NCBI GenBank assembly: GCA_900543215.1
Contig: UQQR01000035.1
Location: 1 to 15,130, forward strand
From: an uncultured Oscillospiraceae bacterium
GTDB lineage: Bacteria > Bacillota > Clostridia > Oscillospirales > Acutalibacteraceae
DNA: 15,130 nucleotides
Reading direction: 5' to 3'
In this document: positions 15,075 to 15,130 of the stretch, piece by piece
Position numbering within the stretch: position 1 is the stretch's first letter
Layout of the letters: each line of letters opens with the position of its first letter
Program-made: the position numbers and the translations under genes
Notes under the pieces: generated by a model
What the model was told of the DNA's origin: nothing
Database searches by the model: none
Seen by the model: only the letters and a program-made list of their open reading frames with translations

Positions 15075-15130
15075 TTGTGAAGACAGGACAATAGAGATGT
15101 TTTTGCGTTTTCGCTGTCTTGATTTGAACA

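Overview
The window looks like a chromosomal segment of a low-to-moderate GC anaerobic Firmicute, probably a gut Clostridia of the Ruminococcaceae/Oscillospiraceae type. The reasons are AGGAGG-type ribosome binding sites, TTGACA/TATAAT-type promoters, VanRS/OmpR-like signalling, a DltA/B/C/D-like acylation cassette and a MuF-type toxin. No species can be named from the sequence alone.

Left part (1-2354). This is one end of an integrated element. A small excisionase-like HTH protein and a phage/ICE-type tyrosine integrase are read rightwards from a strong promoter. They stop just short of the 3' end of a tRNA-Arg(CCT) gene on the minus strand, the classic int-next-to-tRNA layout of an integrative element whose body lies to the left, outside the window. 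Repeated TTGCTAAT octamers cluster around the int stop codon. The tRNA is the last of three tandem tRNA-Arg(CCT)-like units behind one minus-strand promoter and before one strong terminator. Only the last unit folds fully; the two promoter-proximal units keep the D-arm and anticodon loop but have lost a workable T-arm and acceptor stem.

Middle part (2376-6802). A chromosomal Xer-type tyrosine recombinase is read leftwards. Divergent from it is an OmpR-type response regulator, a six-TM sensor histidine kinase overlapping it by 4 bp, and directly after the kinase a membrane-anchored Amidase_2 peptidoglycan amidase. These three form an envelope-sensing operon.

Core of interest (6819-14003). A TTGACA-17-TATTAT promoter with a perfect 8-7-8 palindrome just downstream drives five tightly packed genes: a fused ATPase-FtsX (MacB-like) ABC transporter, a DltA-like adenylating enzyme, a DltC-like carrier protein, a DltB-like MBOAT acyltransferase and a membrane-anchored SGNH protein in the place of DltD. 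The predicted route is acid activation, loading on the carrier, transfer across the membrane by the MBOAT, and attachment to an envelope polymer helped by the SGNH protein. The adenylating enzyme lacks both the Asp that holds the alpha-amino group and the Cys linked to D-Ala choice in Bacillus DltA, so the transferred group may not be D-alanine.

Right end (14062-15130). On the minus strand lies a complete barnase-type RNase with a short MuF-like Cys/His N-terminal segment, followed 8 bp later by its barstar inhibitor. No prophage genes are visible next to it. A strong hairpin with a T-run lies upstream of this pair.
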